This document shows positions 15,075 through 23,316 of a DNA stretch of 46,265 nucleotides, one piece after another (the stretch's first letter is position 1; the number at the start of each line of letters is the position of its first letter). Below the pieces are notes generated by a model. That model did not search any database and had not been told where the DNA came from. It was given only the letters and a program-made list of their open reading frames with translations. Origin of the DNA: Streptomyces beigongshangae. GTDB lineage: Bacteria > Actinomycetota > Actinomycetes > Streptomycetales > Streptomycetaceae. The stretch lies in contig NZ_JAHKJW010000050.1 in NCBI RefSeq assembly GCF_019710745.1, positions 13,233 through 59,497 on the forward strand. Reading direction: 5' to 3'. The translations under genes and the position numbers were made by a program.

Positions 15075-15117
15075 CCACACCCTGCTGCCGGGCGACCTGT
15101 CCGGCGGCAGGGTGTGG
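15075..15117 (-). terminator. Hairpin after the endonuclease/exonuclease/phosphatase gene
   Basis: A 17-bp stem (15075-15091 with 15101-15117), one mismatch and a 9-base loop, 7 bases beyond the stop codon on the minus strand. Confidence 0.7.
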
Positions 15118-15123
15118 TCGCGC

Positions 15124-16071
15124 TCACTCCCAGGCGGCACCGCCGCGGTAGACCCGGTGGTCGGAGATGCGCCGCTCGCCGCCGTGGAGGCTGTCGCCCT
15201 CGACGGCTCCGAAGTCGGCGTCGCTGAGAAAGATGTAGTCGATCTTCTTCAGCTTCGGGGTGCCGGCCGCCGTGGAGCTGAAGGTGATCTCCCCGCTGCG
15301 GCCCCGGACGGCTCCCGCGGGCCAGGAGGAGGAGTGGTCCGCGTCCGACTCGTCGGCCTCCTGGAAGATCCCCTCGCCGCCGCTGTGGCTGTAGAACTTG
15401 TCCATGACGGGGTCCAGCGGCTCCGCGTTGAAGTCACCCATCAGCACCACCGGCTTCGTGGTGTGCCACCCGGAGGCCAGAGCCGCCAGCTTCGTCGCCT
15501 GGAACTCCCGCTGCTCCGCGGAGGCGGCGGTGAGGTGCACGGAGCACGCCTTCACGGGGCGCGAGCCGAGGGCGGTGTCGGCGCAGAGCAGGAGGTTGGG
15601 ATCGGCCGCGGTACCGAGGTTGTGGGTCTCCCGGGGAGCGGCGACGGGCTGCTTGGAGAAGAGTGCCATGCCGAACCCGTTGCCCTCGGAGGCGTCGTGG
15701 TCGTCGCACTGGCCGCCGGTGCCGCTGCTGGCGTACGTCGCGTGGTACCCCTGGGCGACCAGGGCCGCACGGATGCCGCGGTACTGGCTGTAGCAGGCCT
15801 CGTTCAGGGTGACGATGTCCGGGCTGTGGTTACCGATCGATTCCACGATCTGGGCCGCCCGCACGGTGACTTCCCCGCGGGAGTCGGTGCCGGGCAGGTA
15901 GTTGTGCGGGGCGTCGGGCTCCCAGCAGACGTTGCCGCACATGTTGAAGTGCCAGAACCTCAGGTCCGTGCCGGCCGTGGCCTGCGGGCCGTCGATCCCC
16001 AACTGCGCGGTGAGGGCCAGCGTGCCGAAGGCGGCGGCCAGATGGCGAAGGCGGCGTCCTGTCCGTGTCAT
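15124..16071 (-). CDS. Secreted endonuclease/exonuclease/phosphatase family protein (DNase I-like fold)
   Basis: 315 aa. A signal peptide (MTRTGRRLRHLAAAFGTLAL...QATA) precedes a DNase I-like domain. Motifs are RFWHFNMCGN (first Asn), DIVTLNEACYSQY (metal-binding Glu), ACSVHLTAA, VVLMGDFNAEPLDP, IDYIFLSDAD and a final ISDHRVY with the catalytic Asp-His. Family members cut nucleic acids, phosphoinositides or sphingomyelin. Four or more Cys suit an extracellular enzyme. Start ATG 16071 has GGAGGA 9 bases upstream; the frame is open further upstream, where it crosses the remnant of another gene. A terminator follows the stop. Confidence 0.92.
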   Translation of the reverse strand: MTRTGRRLRHLAAAFGTLALTAQLGIDGPQATAGTDLRFWHFNMCGNVCWEPDAPHNYLPGTDSRGEVTVRAAQIVESIGNHSPDIVTLNEACYSQYRGIRAALVAQGYHATYASSGTGGQCDDHDASEGNGFGMALFSKQPVAAPRETHNLGTAADPNLLLCADTALGSRPVKACSVHLTAASAEQREFQATKLAALASGWHTTKPVVLMGDFNAEPLDPVMDKFYSHSGGEGIFQEADESDADHSSSWPAGAVRGRSGEITFSSTAAGTPKLKKIDYIFLSDADFGAVEGDSLHGGERRISDHRVYRGGAAWE

Positions 16072-16368
16072 GGCGGTGATTCCTCCGAAGCGTGTGGTCC
16101 CGACACGGCGGAGCGACTCCGCCGTGTCCCGGCCGGACCCGGGTACGGCTTCGTGCCTGCCGCGCCGCATCCCGTGGACCTTTCCGGTCCTACGACGAAG
16201 TCGCCGCCCTCCGTTGTGACACCCGCCGCCGGAACGTGACCCGGATCTCTCGTCCTGACCGAGGTGGCCGGCCCCGACCGCGACCCCGGCTCGTGCGCAC
16301 CCACCACCGCGATGCCGACGACACTCAGTCCCACGTGTCGGGCACCTGCCTGTCCGCTGATCTCCGCG

Positions 16369-16622
16369 CCAGAGGTGCCCACGCGCGATGCAGGAGCGTT
16401 CCGCCTCCGACAGGTCCTGGGGCGGGTCCACCGAGCAGCGGTACCGGGAGACGTCGGTCAGATGCAGGGCCGCGACCTGTTCGGGACGGGTGGCGGCGAG
16501 CGCTCCGTCACGTCGCATCCCACATCGCCGGCGGAGACGATGCAGCGGTCGTAGCCGAGTCGACTCATCGCCCCGGCGACTGCCCCGGCCATCGCGCCCG
16601 GTGACGTCCCGCGAGGGGTGAT
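16369..16622 (-). pseudogene. Remnant of an epoxide-hydrolase-like alpha/beta hydrolase
   Basis: About 85 codons in two frames match the middle of EHN-type epoxide hydrolases: TPRGTSPGAMAGAVAGAMSR-LGYDRCIVSAGDVGCDVTE, where AGDVG covers the nucleophile elbow, then after a one-base loss at about 16504 ALAATRPEQVAALHLTDV and DPPQDLSEAERSCIARGHLW. Neither end is present; a stop precedes the first part. It lies in the 610-bp gap between the phosphatase-fold gene and the redox operon; the rest of that gap shows nothing. Confidence 0.7.
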
Positions 16623-16684
16623 CGTTCAGTCTTCCCGTCATTCGCGCAACGGCGAAGTCCTTGCGGTTCGTACGGCCTCCTCAC

Positions 16685-17770
16685 TCAGCCGGCGGTGAAG
16701 ACGGGATAGTCGGTGTAGCCCTCGGTGTGACCGGCGTAATGGGTGTCCCGGTCGTCGTCGGCCAGCGGGTGGCCCTGCGCGAAGCGTTCGACCAGGTCGG
16801 GGTTGGCGATGAAGGGGGCGCCGAAGGAGACCGCGTCGACGGTGCCGTGGCCGAGGATCTCATTGCCGAGGGCCCGGGTGAAGCCGAGGTTGGCGACGAT
16901 GTTGCCCCGGTAGTGGGCGCGGTAGCGGGAGAAGAGGGCGATGCGCTCCTCGATGGTGCCGGGGGTACCCAGGAGGTGCAGGTAGGCCAGGTTGCTGTCG
17001 TTGAGCTTCTTGAGCAGCTGGTCGTAGTCGGCGAGTGTCTCCTCGTCCGCGGTGAACGCGGTTCCGCTGGCCCAGACCGGGGACATCTTCACGCCGATGC
17101 GGTCGCTGCCCCATACGTCACCGACGGCGTCGAGGACGTCGAGGAGGAAGCGGGCCCGCTTCTCGCTGCTGCCTCCGTAGGCGTCGGTGCGCTGGTTGAG
17201 ACGGGGGTTGAGGAACTGCGGGATCAGATGGGACATCTGGGCGTGGATCTCCACACCGTCGAAACCGGCGCGGCGGGCGTTCTCGGCCGCATGGCGGTAG
17301 TCGGCTACGGTGTCGGCGATCTCGGCGGCGGTGTAGGCGCGCGGAGTGAGAGTGTCCTTCGGACCGGAGGGGGTGAAGGACTTCTCGCCGGGGTTGACGG
17401 CCGAGGGTCCGGCGGGCAGGCGGCCGCCGAGGTGGTCGGGGTGGGAGGCCGCCCCGACGTGACCGAGCTGGGAGACGATCCGCCCGCCCTCCCCGTGGAC
17501 GGCCTCGGTGACCTTCGCCCAGCCGGCGGTCTGCGTGTCGGTGTAGATGCCGGGGACGTTGATGAAGCCGATCGCGTCGGGGCTGACCCAGGTTCCCTCG
17601 GTGACGATCAGTCCGGCGCCGGCGCGCTGCGCGTAGTAGGTCGCGTGCAGATCGGTGGGGGCCAGCTCGGCGTTGTGAGCGCGGGCCCGGGTCATGGGGG
17701 CCATGACGACACTGTTGGGGAGCTCCAGCGCGCCGAGGCGGACGGGCTGCAGCAGGGGCTGGGTGGTCAT
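16685..17770 (-). CDS. Old Yellow Enzyme family alkene reductase with an altered active site
   Basis: 361 aa, FMN TIM-barrel that reduces activated C=C bonds with NAD(P)H. The opening MTTQPLLQPVRLGALELPNS and VVMAPMTRARA are typical, as are FDGVEIHAQM, NQRTDAYGGS and LGFTRALGNEIL. The usual substrate-binding pair His-x-x-Asn/His followed by the proton-donor Tyr reads His176, Met179 and His181, and QLWH is QLGH. It is the last gene of a leftward operon with a reductase (64 bp upstream) and an MDR protein, facing a TetR gene. The set looks like inducible detoxification of electrophiles such as quinones, enals or nitro compounds. ATG has an AAGGAAG ribosome site. Confidence 0.92.
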   Translation of the reverse strand: MTTQPLLQPVRLGALELPNSVVMAPMTRARAHNAELAPTDLHATYYAQRAGAGLIVTEGTWVSPDAIGFINVPGIYTDTQTAGWAKVTEAVHGEGGRIVSQLGHVGAASHPDHLGGRLPAGPSAVNPGEKSFTPSGPKDTLTPRAYTAAEIADTVADYRHAAENARRAGFDGVEIHAQMSHLIPQFLNPRLNQRTDAYGGSSEKRARFLLDVLDAVGDVWGSDRIGVKMSPVWASGTAFTADEETLADYDQLLKKLNDSNLAYLHLLGTPGTIEERIALFSRYRAHYRGNIVANLGFTRALGNEILGHGTVDAVSFGAPFIANPDLVERFAQGHPLADDDRDTHYAGHTEGYTDYPVFTAG

Positions 17771-17833
17771 GAGGAACTTCCTTGTCTCGAAGGACGAATG
17801 AGGAGGGGGGCGGGGAAGGGGCGGGGGCCCGGC

Positions 17834-18436
17834 TCAGTCCTGTTTGAGGGCGTGCAGGGCGGAGAGCGGGCCGCCGAGTTGCATGAGGCGTCCGCCCTCG
17901 CGCAGGGAGCCGAGATCGACGGGGGCGAACCCGAAGGCGGCGGTGAGGTCCTTGACGGTCGTCTTGGCGTCGGCGTCGTCACCGGCGAGGAACAGCACCT
18001 GGCGTCCGGCCGGGTGGCGCGGGTCGGCGGCGATGTACTGGCCGTAAAGGGTGTTGAACGCCTTGACGACGCGGGCTCCGGGCAGCAGCGAGGTGACGTG
18101 TTCGCTGCCGGTCAGCCCGCCCAGGTCGGCGATCTTCGCGTGCGGGGGAGGGGAGGCGAACTGGTTGGTGGCGTCGATGACGATGCGTCCGTCGAAGTGC
18201 GGCAGGCCGGCTGTCACGTCCGGGATCTGGGGCCAGCCGACCGCGAGGAGGACGAGTTCCGCCGCGGCGGCTTCCTGCGGGGTGCCGGCGTGGGCGAGCG
18301 GACCGAGTTCCCCGGTGAGGTCGGTCAGGGAGGCGGGGCCGCGGCTGTTGCTCAGTACGACCTGGTGGCCGTGGGCCACGGCGTGCCGGGCGACGGCCTG
18401 GGCGACTCTTCCGGCGCCGAGGGTTCCGATTCTCAT
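17834..18436 (-). CDS. NADP-dependent oxidoreductase, F420:NADP oxidoreductase-like Rossmann protein
   Basis: 200 aa. The N-terminal MRIGTLGAGRVAQAVARHAV is a Rossmann GxGxxx motif, and LSNSRGPASL after beta-2 has the Ser-Asn-Ser-Arg pattern that binds the NADP 2'-phosphate in F420:NADP oxidoreductases. VVKAFNTLYG and VLFLAGDDADAK are also conserved there. Enzymes of this type pass hydride between NADPH and F420 or another acceptor; the acceptor here is unknown. It sits 20 bases downstream of the MDR gene and 63 upstream of the OYE gene, so it could supply reducing power to the same pathway. ATG follows AAAGG. Confidence 0.88.
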   Translation of the reverse strand: MRIGTLGAGRVAQAVARHAVAHGHQVVLSNSRGPASLTDLTGELGPLAHAGTPQEAAAAELVLLAVGWPQIPDVTAGLPHFDGRIVIDATNQFASPPPHAKIADLGGLTGSEHVTSLLPGARVVKAFNTLYGQYIAADPRHPAGRQVLFLAGDDADAKTTVKDLTAAFGFAPVDLGSLREGGRLMQLGGPLSALHALKQD

Positions 18437-18456
18437 GGCGGTGCCTTTCGTGGGGT

Positions 18457-19464
18457 TCAGGACGCGGGGCTGGTGAGCAGGACGGTTCCGCTCCTGCCGG
18501 GGCGGCGGGCATGGTCGACGGCCTTCGCGAAGTCGGCGAGGTCGTAGCCGGCCGCGGCCTCGAAGAGTTCCGGGGCGGTCGAGGCCAGACGGGCGGCGAA
18601 GGCGACGTCCTCGGCCCGTTCCTCAGGCGTGCGGGCCATCCACTGCTCGATGGACACGCCCCGCACGGTCAGGGCCCGCGGTGTCAGCGCGAGCGACTCC
18701 AGCGGCGTGCTGCCGGAACCGAGCTGTCCGTAGGTGATCAGCGTGCCGCCGTCGTCGAGCAGCCCCGCCAGCTCGCCGGTCAGGGATCCGCCCACCGCGT
18801 CCAGTACGACCCGGGCACCCCGGCCGCCGGTCGCGTCCCGGACCTGGGTGCGCCAGCCCGTGTCGGCCGTCGAGATGGTCGGCAGTCCGGGGAAGCGCCG
18901 GCGCAAGGTCTGTGCCCCCGTGGCGCTGCGTACCAGGTTGACCAGCGGTGTGCCGTGCTCCAGTGCTGCGGCGCAGACCAGTTTTCCCACCGACGAACCG
19001 GCGGCCGTCTGCACCACCGGACCCGCCTGGCCGTGCTGGGCGTCCTCGACCGCCCGCAGCAGAGTGAGCAGGGTGATCGGGTTGACCAGCATCAGGGCCG
19101 CGGTCTCGTCGCTGACGCCCTCGGGCACCGGCACCACCAGACCGGACGGTGCCGTGAGGAGTTCGCTCCACGCGGCCGGCACCGGGAAGAACGCGACCCG
19201 CTGACCGGGCCGCAGATCCCGCACGCCCTCGCCGACGGTCTCGACGACGCCCATCCCCTCCAGACCGGGAATCCGCGGCGTGGCGAACCGCCCTCGCGGT
19301 GCGCCCGGAAAGCCCTCCACTCCCGCCAGGTCGCCGGGGTGGACGGGCCGGGACAGCACCCGCACCCGTACCTGCCCGGCCGCGGGCGCAGGAGGGGACG
19401 GCTGCTCGCTCAGGCGTAGTACCCGCCTGGCTTCTCCGTGCTGGTCGTGGACGATTGCACGCAT
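18457..19464 (-). CDS. Zinc-independent MDR-family quinone/enoyl reductase-like protein
   Basis: 335 aa. The GroES-like half (VRVRVLSRPVHPGDLAGVEG; IPGLEGMGVVETVGEGV) is followed by a Rossmann half (AAGSSVGKLVCAAAL; VVLDAVGGSLTGELAGLL). Zinc-binding Cys/His/Glu residues of alcohol dehydrogenases are absent, as in quinone oxidoreductases and mitochondrial enoyl reductases. It is the first gene of the leftward redox operon. The ATG at 19464 has GGGAG 5 bases upstream; the 36 in-frame codons further upstream overlap the operator and are not used. The TetR gene starts 108 bp away on the other strand. Confidence 0.9.
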   Translation of the reverse strand: MRAIVHDQHGEARRVLRLSEQPSPPAPAAGQVRVRVLSRPVHPGDLAGVEGFPGAPRGRFATPRIPGLEGMGVVETVGEGVRDLRPGQRVAFFPVPAAWSELLTAPSGLVVPVPEGVSDETAALMLVNPITLLTLLRAVEDAQHGQAGPVVQTAAGSSVGKLVCAAALEHGTPLVNLVRSATGAQTLRRRFPGLPTISTADTGWRTQVRDATGGRGARVVLDAVGGSLTGELAGLLDDGGTLITYGQLGSGSTPLESLALTPRALTVRGVSIEQWMARTPEERAEDVAFAARLASTAPELFEAAAGYDLADFAKAVDHARRPGRSGTVLLTSPAS

Positions 19465-19488
19465 GACACTCCCGTTCCATGGGTTATT

Positions 19489-19504
19489 GATGATGGGCAT
19501 CATC
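19489..19504. promoter_or_regulatory. Palindromic operator between the redox operon and its TetR gene
   Basis: GATGATGGGCATCATC has 7-base perfect arms. It lies 25 bases upstream of the operon start and 68 upstream of the tetR start, with TATGAT at 19516-19521 as a possible -10 for tetR. It is the best candidate binding site for the divergent TetR protein. Confidence 0.7.
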
Positions 19505-19571
19505 GGAACTCTTGTTATGATGAGAGATGTCATTGAAAAGGTCAAACTGAGAGCGACACGAGAGGACGGCA

Positions 19572-20180
19572 ATGCCGCGGATCACCAAGGAGGACAAGGC
19601 TCGCAACCGGCAGAACATCCTCGAGGCGGCGGGCCGGATGTTCCGCTCGCAGGGCATCGACGCGGTCGGCATCGCCGAGCTGATGAAGGAAGCCGGACTC
19701 ACCCACGGCGGCTTCTACAACCACTTCGCCTCCAAGAACGACCTGGTCGTCGAGGTGTGCGGAGCCTCCTTCGCCGCCTCGCTCGGGGTCCTGGCCCAGG
19801 AGGTCGAGGACGGCCCGGACCGGGACGGCTCTCCGCTCAAGAGGGTCGTGGCCGGATACCTGTCCGCCGCACACCGTGACGCCCCGGACGGCGGCTGCCC
19901 CTCCGCCTCCCTGGTCACCGACGCCGCCCGGCACAGCGAAGCCGTGCAGAGCGCGTACGCCGAAGGGGTCGAGGGTTATCTCACCGGCTTCGCCGCCGAG
20001 TTCCTGCGCGAAGCCGAGGGGAAGGGGCACGAGCTCGACCCGGGCGAGGCCCGCCGCGCGGCCATCCGCCTGCTCAGCGAAATGGTCGGCGCACTGATGC
20101 TCGCCCGCGCCGTACGCCACGTCGAGCCCGAACTCTCCGACGAGATCCTGCAGACGGGCCGCAGCCATGCCCTCGGCTGA
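19572..20180 (+). CDS. TetR-family repressor, likely controlling the OYE operon
   Basis: 202 aa. Residues 1-60 are the TetR DNA-binding domain (NRQNILEAAGRMFRSQGIDAVGIAELMKEAGLTHGGFYNHFASK NDLV split over this region). The C-terminal ligand domain contains GGCPSASL, a Cys-containing motif common in TetR proteins that sense electrophiles; Cys modification is an inference. The gene is divergent from the MDR/reductase/OYE operon with a palindrome between. ATG follows an AGAGGACGGC stretch. The arrangement resembles nemR-nemA of enterobacteria in logic. Confidence 0.93.
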   Translation: MPRITKEDKARNRQNILEAAGRMFRSQGIDAVGIAELMKEAGLTHGGFYNHFASKNDLVVEVCGASFAASLGVLAQEVEDGPDRDGSPLKRVVAGYLSAAHRDAPDGGCPSASLVTDAARHSEAVQSAYAEGVEGYLTGFAAEFLREAEGKGHELDPGEARRAAIRLLSEMVGALMLARAVRHVEPELSDEILQTGRSHALG

Positions 20181-20831
20181 TGCCGAACCGGAGGTGTTCG
20201 GGGCGGGTGGATCGTCTTTGACGCCCCGGTGAGTTCCCCGTCGGGTGGGACGGTTCCGTCCGCCGGAACGGTCTGTGCGCTTCCCGCGGCCGGTGCCTGG
20301 GCGGCGTCGGCAGAGGAAGCCGGGCCTGCGAGGTGCGCTGCGGACTTCGACGCACCGCGGTTCGGCTCGGTTCACCGCGGTTCAGCTCGCTTCGGGGAAG
20401 CCGGGCAGCGGTGCCAGGGTGACTTCCACCGGGCGCGGGCCCGCGGCATCGTCGAGCAGTTGACGGGTGCCGCCCTCGGCGCCGCACAGGAGGCGGCACT
20501 GGACGTGCGGGGAACCATGCACGTGGCTACCTCCGCGACATGGACGGCACCCAGTACCAGTACCAGTACGTCGATCCGTCGGCGGACTCACGACCCGCGT
20601 CAATGCCTGGGCGAACGCCGGGCGCATGCCGGGCTCGTCGGGCGCCCCGCGGCATCCGGGGCCGAACTCGCCGGCCCGGCGCCGGCTGCTGTCGACGAAC
20701 ACCCCGAGCTCGACCGGCTCGCCGTCCGCGACTTCGACTGCGAAGCCGCCGCACCGAGGCACCGCCCTGCAGGTGTGTGCCGCCGTGGCCCGCTCCGAGC
20801 GCCGTTCTCGCGGGCACCGCCTGCCCGGCCG
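20181..20831. other. 650 bp without a recognisable gene
   Basis: No frame gives a convincing protein. A minus-strand segment ending at about 20382 (VEVTLAPLPGFPEAS before a stop) looks like the end of a decayed gene that I cannot name. At about 20550-20571 there is a short CCAGTA triplet-of-units repeat. Confidence 0.5.
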
Positions 20832-21105
20832 CGCCCGCCGATCTGCGGCTTCGCCCTCGGTCTGCCCCTCGCGACCCTCGGCGCAGGGTCGGGGCGTGCG
20901 CGCGTATTGTTGAACGCTCACCCGAGTGAAGGTGGATCGCGCTGTGTTCCAGGAGACCCCCATCTACAGCCGGCTCGTCGCCGAGCGCGGGGACATCCCC
21001 CGGCAGGTACGCGCGGAGGCCGACCGCCTGCACCGTGACCTGCAGCAGGTCATGCGCCCCCCACCGCCGGGCTGTTCGCCCGACCGAACCCGCCCGACCG
21101 CACCA
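20832..21105 (+). repeat. Direct repeat copy A (~274 bp), pairs with 30011-30285
   Basis: Aligning by eye, this copy and that at 30011-30285 differ at only about 18 positions. Both carry the same promoter-like region, the TCACCCGAGTGA palindrome (20918-20929 here) and the first ~45 codons of a small gene. Copy A lacks one A in the run after the ATGCG at about 21053-21057. Confidence 0.9.
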
Positions 21106-21234
21106 CCTCTTCCACCACCCGGTGAACACCGCCCGCCGGACCGGCGTCCCGCAACTCCGCGGGACGGCCGTTGCTGCCGCAGAGCACCAGCCGCACCGGC
21201 CGGCCGTCGGAGCGGTTACCCGTCAGACCTTTGA
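20944..21234 (+). pseudogene. Small conserved ORF, copy A, frameshifted 3' end
   Basis: From GTG 20944 it reads VFQETPIYSRLVAERGDIPR followed by a helical Q/R-rich segment ending QQVMRPP. Copy B at 30123 has the same 38 residues. A one-base deletion here, relative to copy B, shifts the frame after QQVMRP, and the rest is low-complexity Pro/Arg. The N-terminal motif is intact and identical, so an altered protein could still be made. I do not recognise a function. An in-frame GTG at 20926 is the other possible start, but AAGGTGG lies just before 20944. Confidence 0.55.
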
Positions 21235-21329
21235 TCGAGCGCGGCATCGACGGAGGACGGCGCAAAAGAACGGGTCCGTGAGGCGAAGCGGCCCCTGACA
21301 CATACCGACAGCAGGGAGCGTCCTTTCTG

Positions 21330-22136
21330 ATGCCCGCCAAGCCAGCGAAGACCGTAAAGCCCGTACATTCCACACGCCTTGAGCGCACCGGTTCCGCGTC
21401 CGCCGCGGGCATCGACGTTCCGCCGTTCAAGCCTTCTCTCGTCAAGGCGGTGTTCAGGGACGTCACCTCGCTGCACGTCTCGCGGTCGGCCGCGAAGGCT
21501 GCCGCGTCGGTGACGCGGACAGTGCTGACGGACATCATCGACGGCGCGCGGCGGGCGGCGGCGGCGGAGGCCCGGAAGAAGCTGCTTCCCAGGGACCTAG
21601 TGACAGCCGTCGACCGGGACGTCGAGCTGGAGGTGGGGGACGGGTGGTACCACCACAGTCCTACGTTCAAAGGGCTGACCGGCGTCCTGTACGACGCCGA
21701 GGGTGTCGTCGTGCACGCCCGCAAGCGCAGCAGGTCACGCAAGCCGAGCGCTGTGGTGGGCGCCCACAGGTTCGGGGCCGGGGTCAGAAAGCTGCTACGC
21801 GACCGGGGGGTGACAGCTGTCCCGGCGATGGTCCGCGATCTGGACGGACTCGCGAGCACGTTCCTGACGGACCTCGCCCGGGACGCGGCCATGGTCGCCC
21901 GGGAGGGCGGGATCAAACGGTTCGGCACGGTCACCCTGAGGACACCGGACAAACTGGCTGACACGCACCCGCCCGTGCCGGAGTCCGTCCTGGCCCTGTC
22001 CACCCGTACGGGAGACGGGCGGACCATCGACCGGGACGACGTTCTGGCCGCCACCACGATCCAGTTGTTCGGCGACGTCAGGCAGCGAGCCCTCACCGTG
22101 GCACGCGAAGCGACAGAGACCGGTTCGGACAGCTGA
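21330..22136 (+). CDS. Putative double histone-fold protein
   Basis: 268 aa. Residues 33-97 fit a histone fold: helix 1 KPSLVKAVFRDV, long helix 2 SRSAAKAAASVTRTVLTDII continuing DGARRAAAAEA, then RKKLLPRDLVTAV, matching the loop-2/helix-3 pattern (R/K-T-I-x-x-x-D-I/L) of archaeal histones. Residues 129-141 are a basic linker (HARKRSRSRKPSA). Residues 148-250 look like a second copy: GAGVRKLLRDRGV, LDGLASTFLTDLARDAAMVA, then after an insertion of about 35 residues RTIDRDDVLAATTIQLFGD. The arrangement suggests an internally paired, DNA-binding histone doublet. ATG follows AGGGAG. It stands alone, with no gene within 450 bp downstream. Fold assignment is by eye. Confidence 0.75.
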   Translation: MPAKPAKTVKPVHSTRLERTGSASAAGIDVPPFKPSLVKAVFRDVTSLHVSRSAAKAAASVTRTVLTDIIDGARRAAAAEARKKLLPRDLVTAVDRDVELEVGDGWYHHSPTFKGLTGVLYDAEGVVVHARKRSRSRKPSAVVGAHRFGAGVRKLLRDRGVTAVPAMVRDLDGLASTFLTDLARDAAMVAREGGIKRFGTVTLRTPDKLADTHPPVPESVLALSTRTGDGRTIDRDDVLAATTIQLFGDVRQRALTVAREATETGSDS

Positions 22137-22587
22137 GCGGGGATGAACGCCTCCAATGCCTGAGCGGACCGGCAAGGTGTCTGACGGTGCGCGCGGACAG
22201 CGGCAGACGGCACTGGCAGACAAGCGGGCGGGTGTCGTCAGCGCGCGCTTTGGTATTCGTCACACAGTTTCAACGGCCTTCGGGGGCCACCCGGTCGGAC
22301 CCGTTCCAAGCGGCTCCGAGTGGCAGTGTTCCTGGTCACAGATGGTCGGTGAACCGGCTGTCGGGCAATTTCCGCAGCCAGCTGTGACCGACAAGCCTGA
22401 CCAGTTTGCTGCGCGACGGCTCCAGCTTGGACCGCACGTTGACATCCACCCCCGCCTGCCCCGCCACCTGCCCGGCCTCGCGGGCCACGACGGGAATTCG
22501 TCCCGCTCGGCCCCACCTTCGCGGAGAGGGAGAGGGCGGTCCTCGAACTGGCGGGGATGCGTCCAGCGTCGCTCGACTCCGCCCGGC
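22137..22587. other. 450 bp without a recognisable gene
   Basis: No frame resembles a known family on either strand. A minus-strand frame has a coherent-looking stretch (EAGQVAGQAGVDVNVRSKLE) interrupted by stops, which may be a decayed gene. Confidence 0.4.
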
Positions 22588-23103
22588 TCAGAGCACACGC
22601 CGGTAGTGAAGCTCAGTGAGAGTGATCCCGTCGTAGACATCATCCTGAGCTGCGCCGTCGGCCCGATAGCCGGCCCGCTCGTAGAAGCGACGGGCTCGTC
22701 GGTTGTCACAGAGAACCCACAAAGCTGACGTCTCGAAGCCCTGGTCCTTCATCTGAGTATGAGCCTCGCCCAGGAGGGTCCGACCGATGCCCTGACCGAT
22801 CAGATCCGGCGAGATGTACAGGGCGTACACCTCACCGACCCTTCCCGGACCAGGCATCCCACCCCGATACGGCCCGAAACAGATCCACCCCACCGGGCCA
22901 CGGTCGCCGAGCGCCACAAGGTCTTGGGACTTCCGTCCGGGTTGAGCAAACGACTGCCGCCGTTGCCCGGCGTCGCCTTCCACTGTCATGGCATCCAAGT
23001 ACGCCCGGGGAACAATGCCCGCGTACGCAGCCTGCCATCCTCGGACCCGGATCATCGAAACGGCCTCGATGTCGGCCTCATCCATCTTCCGCACCCGCAC
23101 CAT
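22588..23103 (-). CDS. GNAT-family N-acetyltransferase
   Basis: 171 aa. It opens VRVRKMDEADIEAVSMIRVRGWQ, usual for GNAT beta-1/alpha-1. Motif A is VYALYISPDLIGQGIGRTLL, with the Q/R-x-x-G-x-G/A acetyl-CoA site, and motif B follows (LWVLCDNRRARRFYERAGYRADG). The acceptor could be an amino sugar, antibiotic, amino acid or protein N-terminus. The ATG at 23103 is chosen as the only start giving the standard N-terminus; its ribosome site (GGTGG) is weak. The longer open frame upstream runs over the PP2C remnant on the other strand and is not used. Confidence 0.9.
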   Translation of the reverse strand: MVRVRKMDEADIEAVSMIRVRGWQAAYAGIVPRAYLDAMTVEGDAGQRRQSFAQPGRKSQDLVALGDRGPVGWICFGPYRGGMPGPGRVGEVYALYISPDLIGQGIGRTLLGEAHTQMKDQGFETSALWVLCDNRRARRFYERAGYRADGAAQDDVYDGITLTELHYRRVL

Positions 23104-23316
23104 CGCGCCACCGTAGTGGCACAGATGCCGCAGAACGAACTGCTTTACCCCGCTGGCGGCGCATCCCCTCACCGGAGCGGCTCGATCCTGCCTGCCCGAG
23201 CCACCGGACCTCGGCATCACGGATGACGGTACGGGTGACCCGCTCCTGCCTGGTGCGGTTGCTGCCGCAGAGGGCGTGTTCGGCGAAAGAGGGAGGCGGT
23301 TGCCCGGCGAAATGCC

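Noticed and set aside
16072..16641. N-terminal extension of the phosphatase-fold gene to 16641
   Set aside because: The extension is the epoxide-hydrolase remnant plus noise; the signal peptide and ribosome site fix the start at 16071.
16661..18547. 628-codon plus-strand frame
   Set aside because: Antisense to the OYE operon, with no family match.
20229..21038. 269-codon plus-strand frame before the small gene
   Set aside because: No motif or ribosome site, low-complexity content, and it crosses the repeat copy in the wrong frame.
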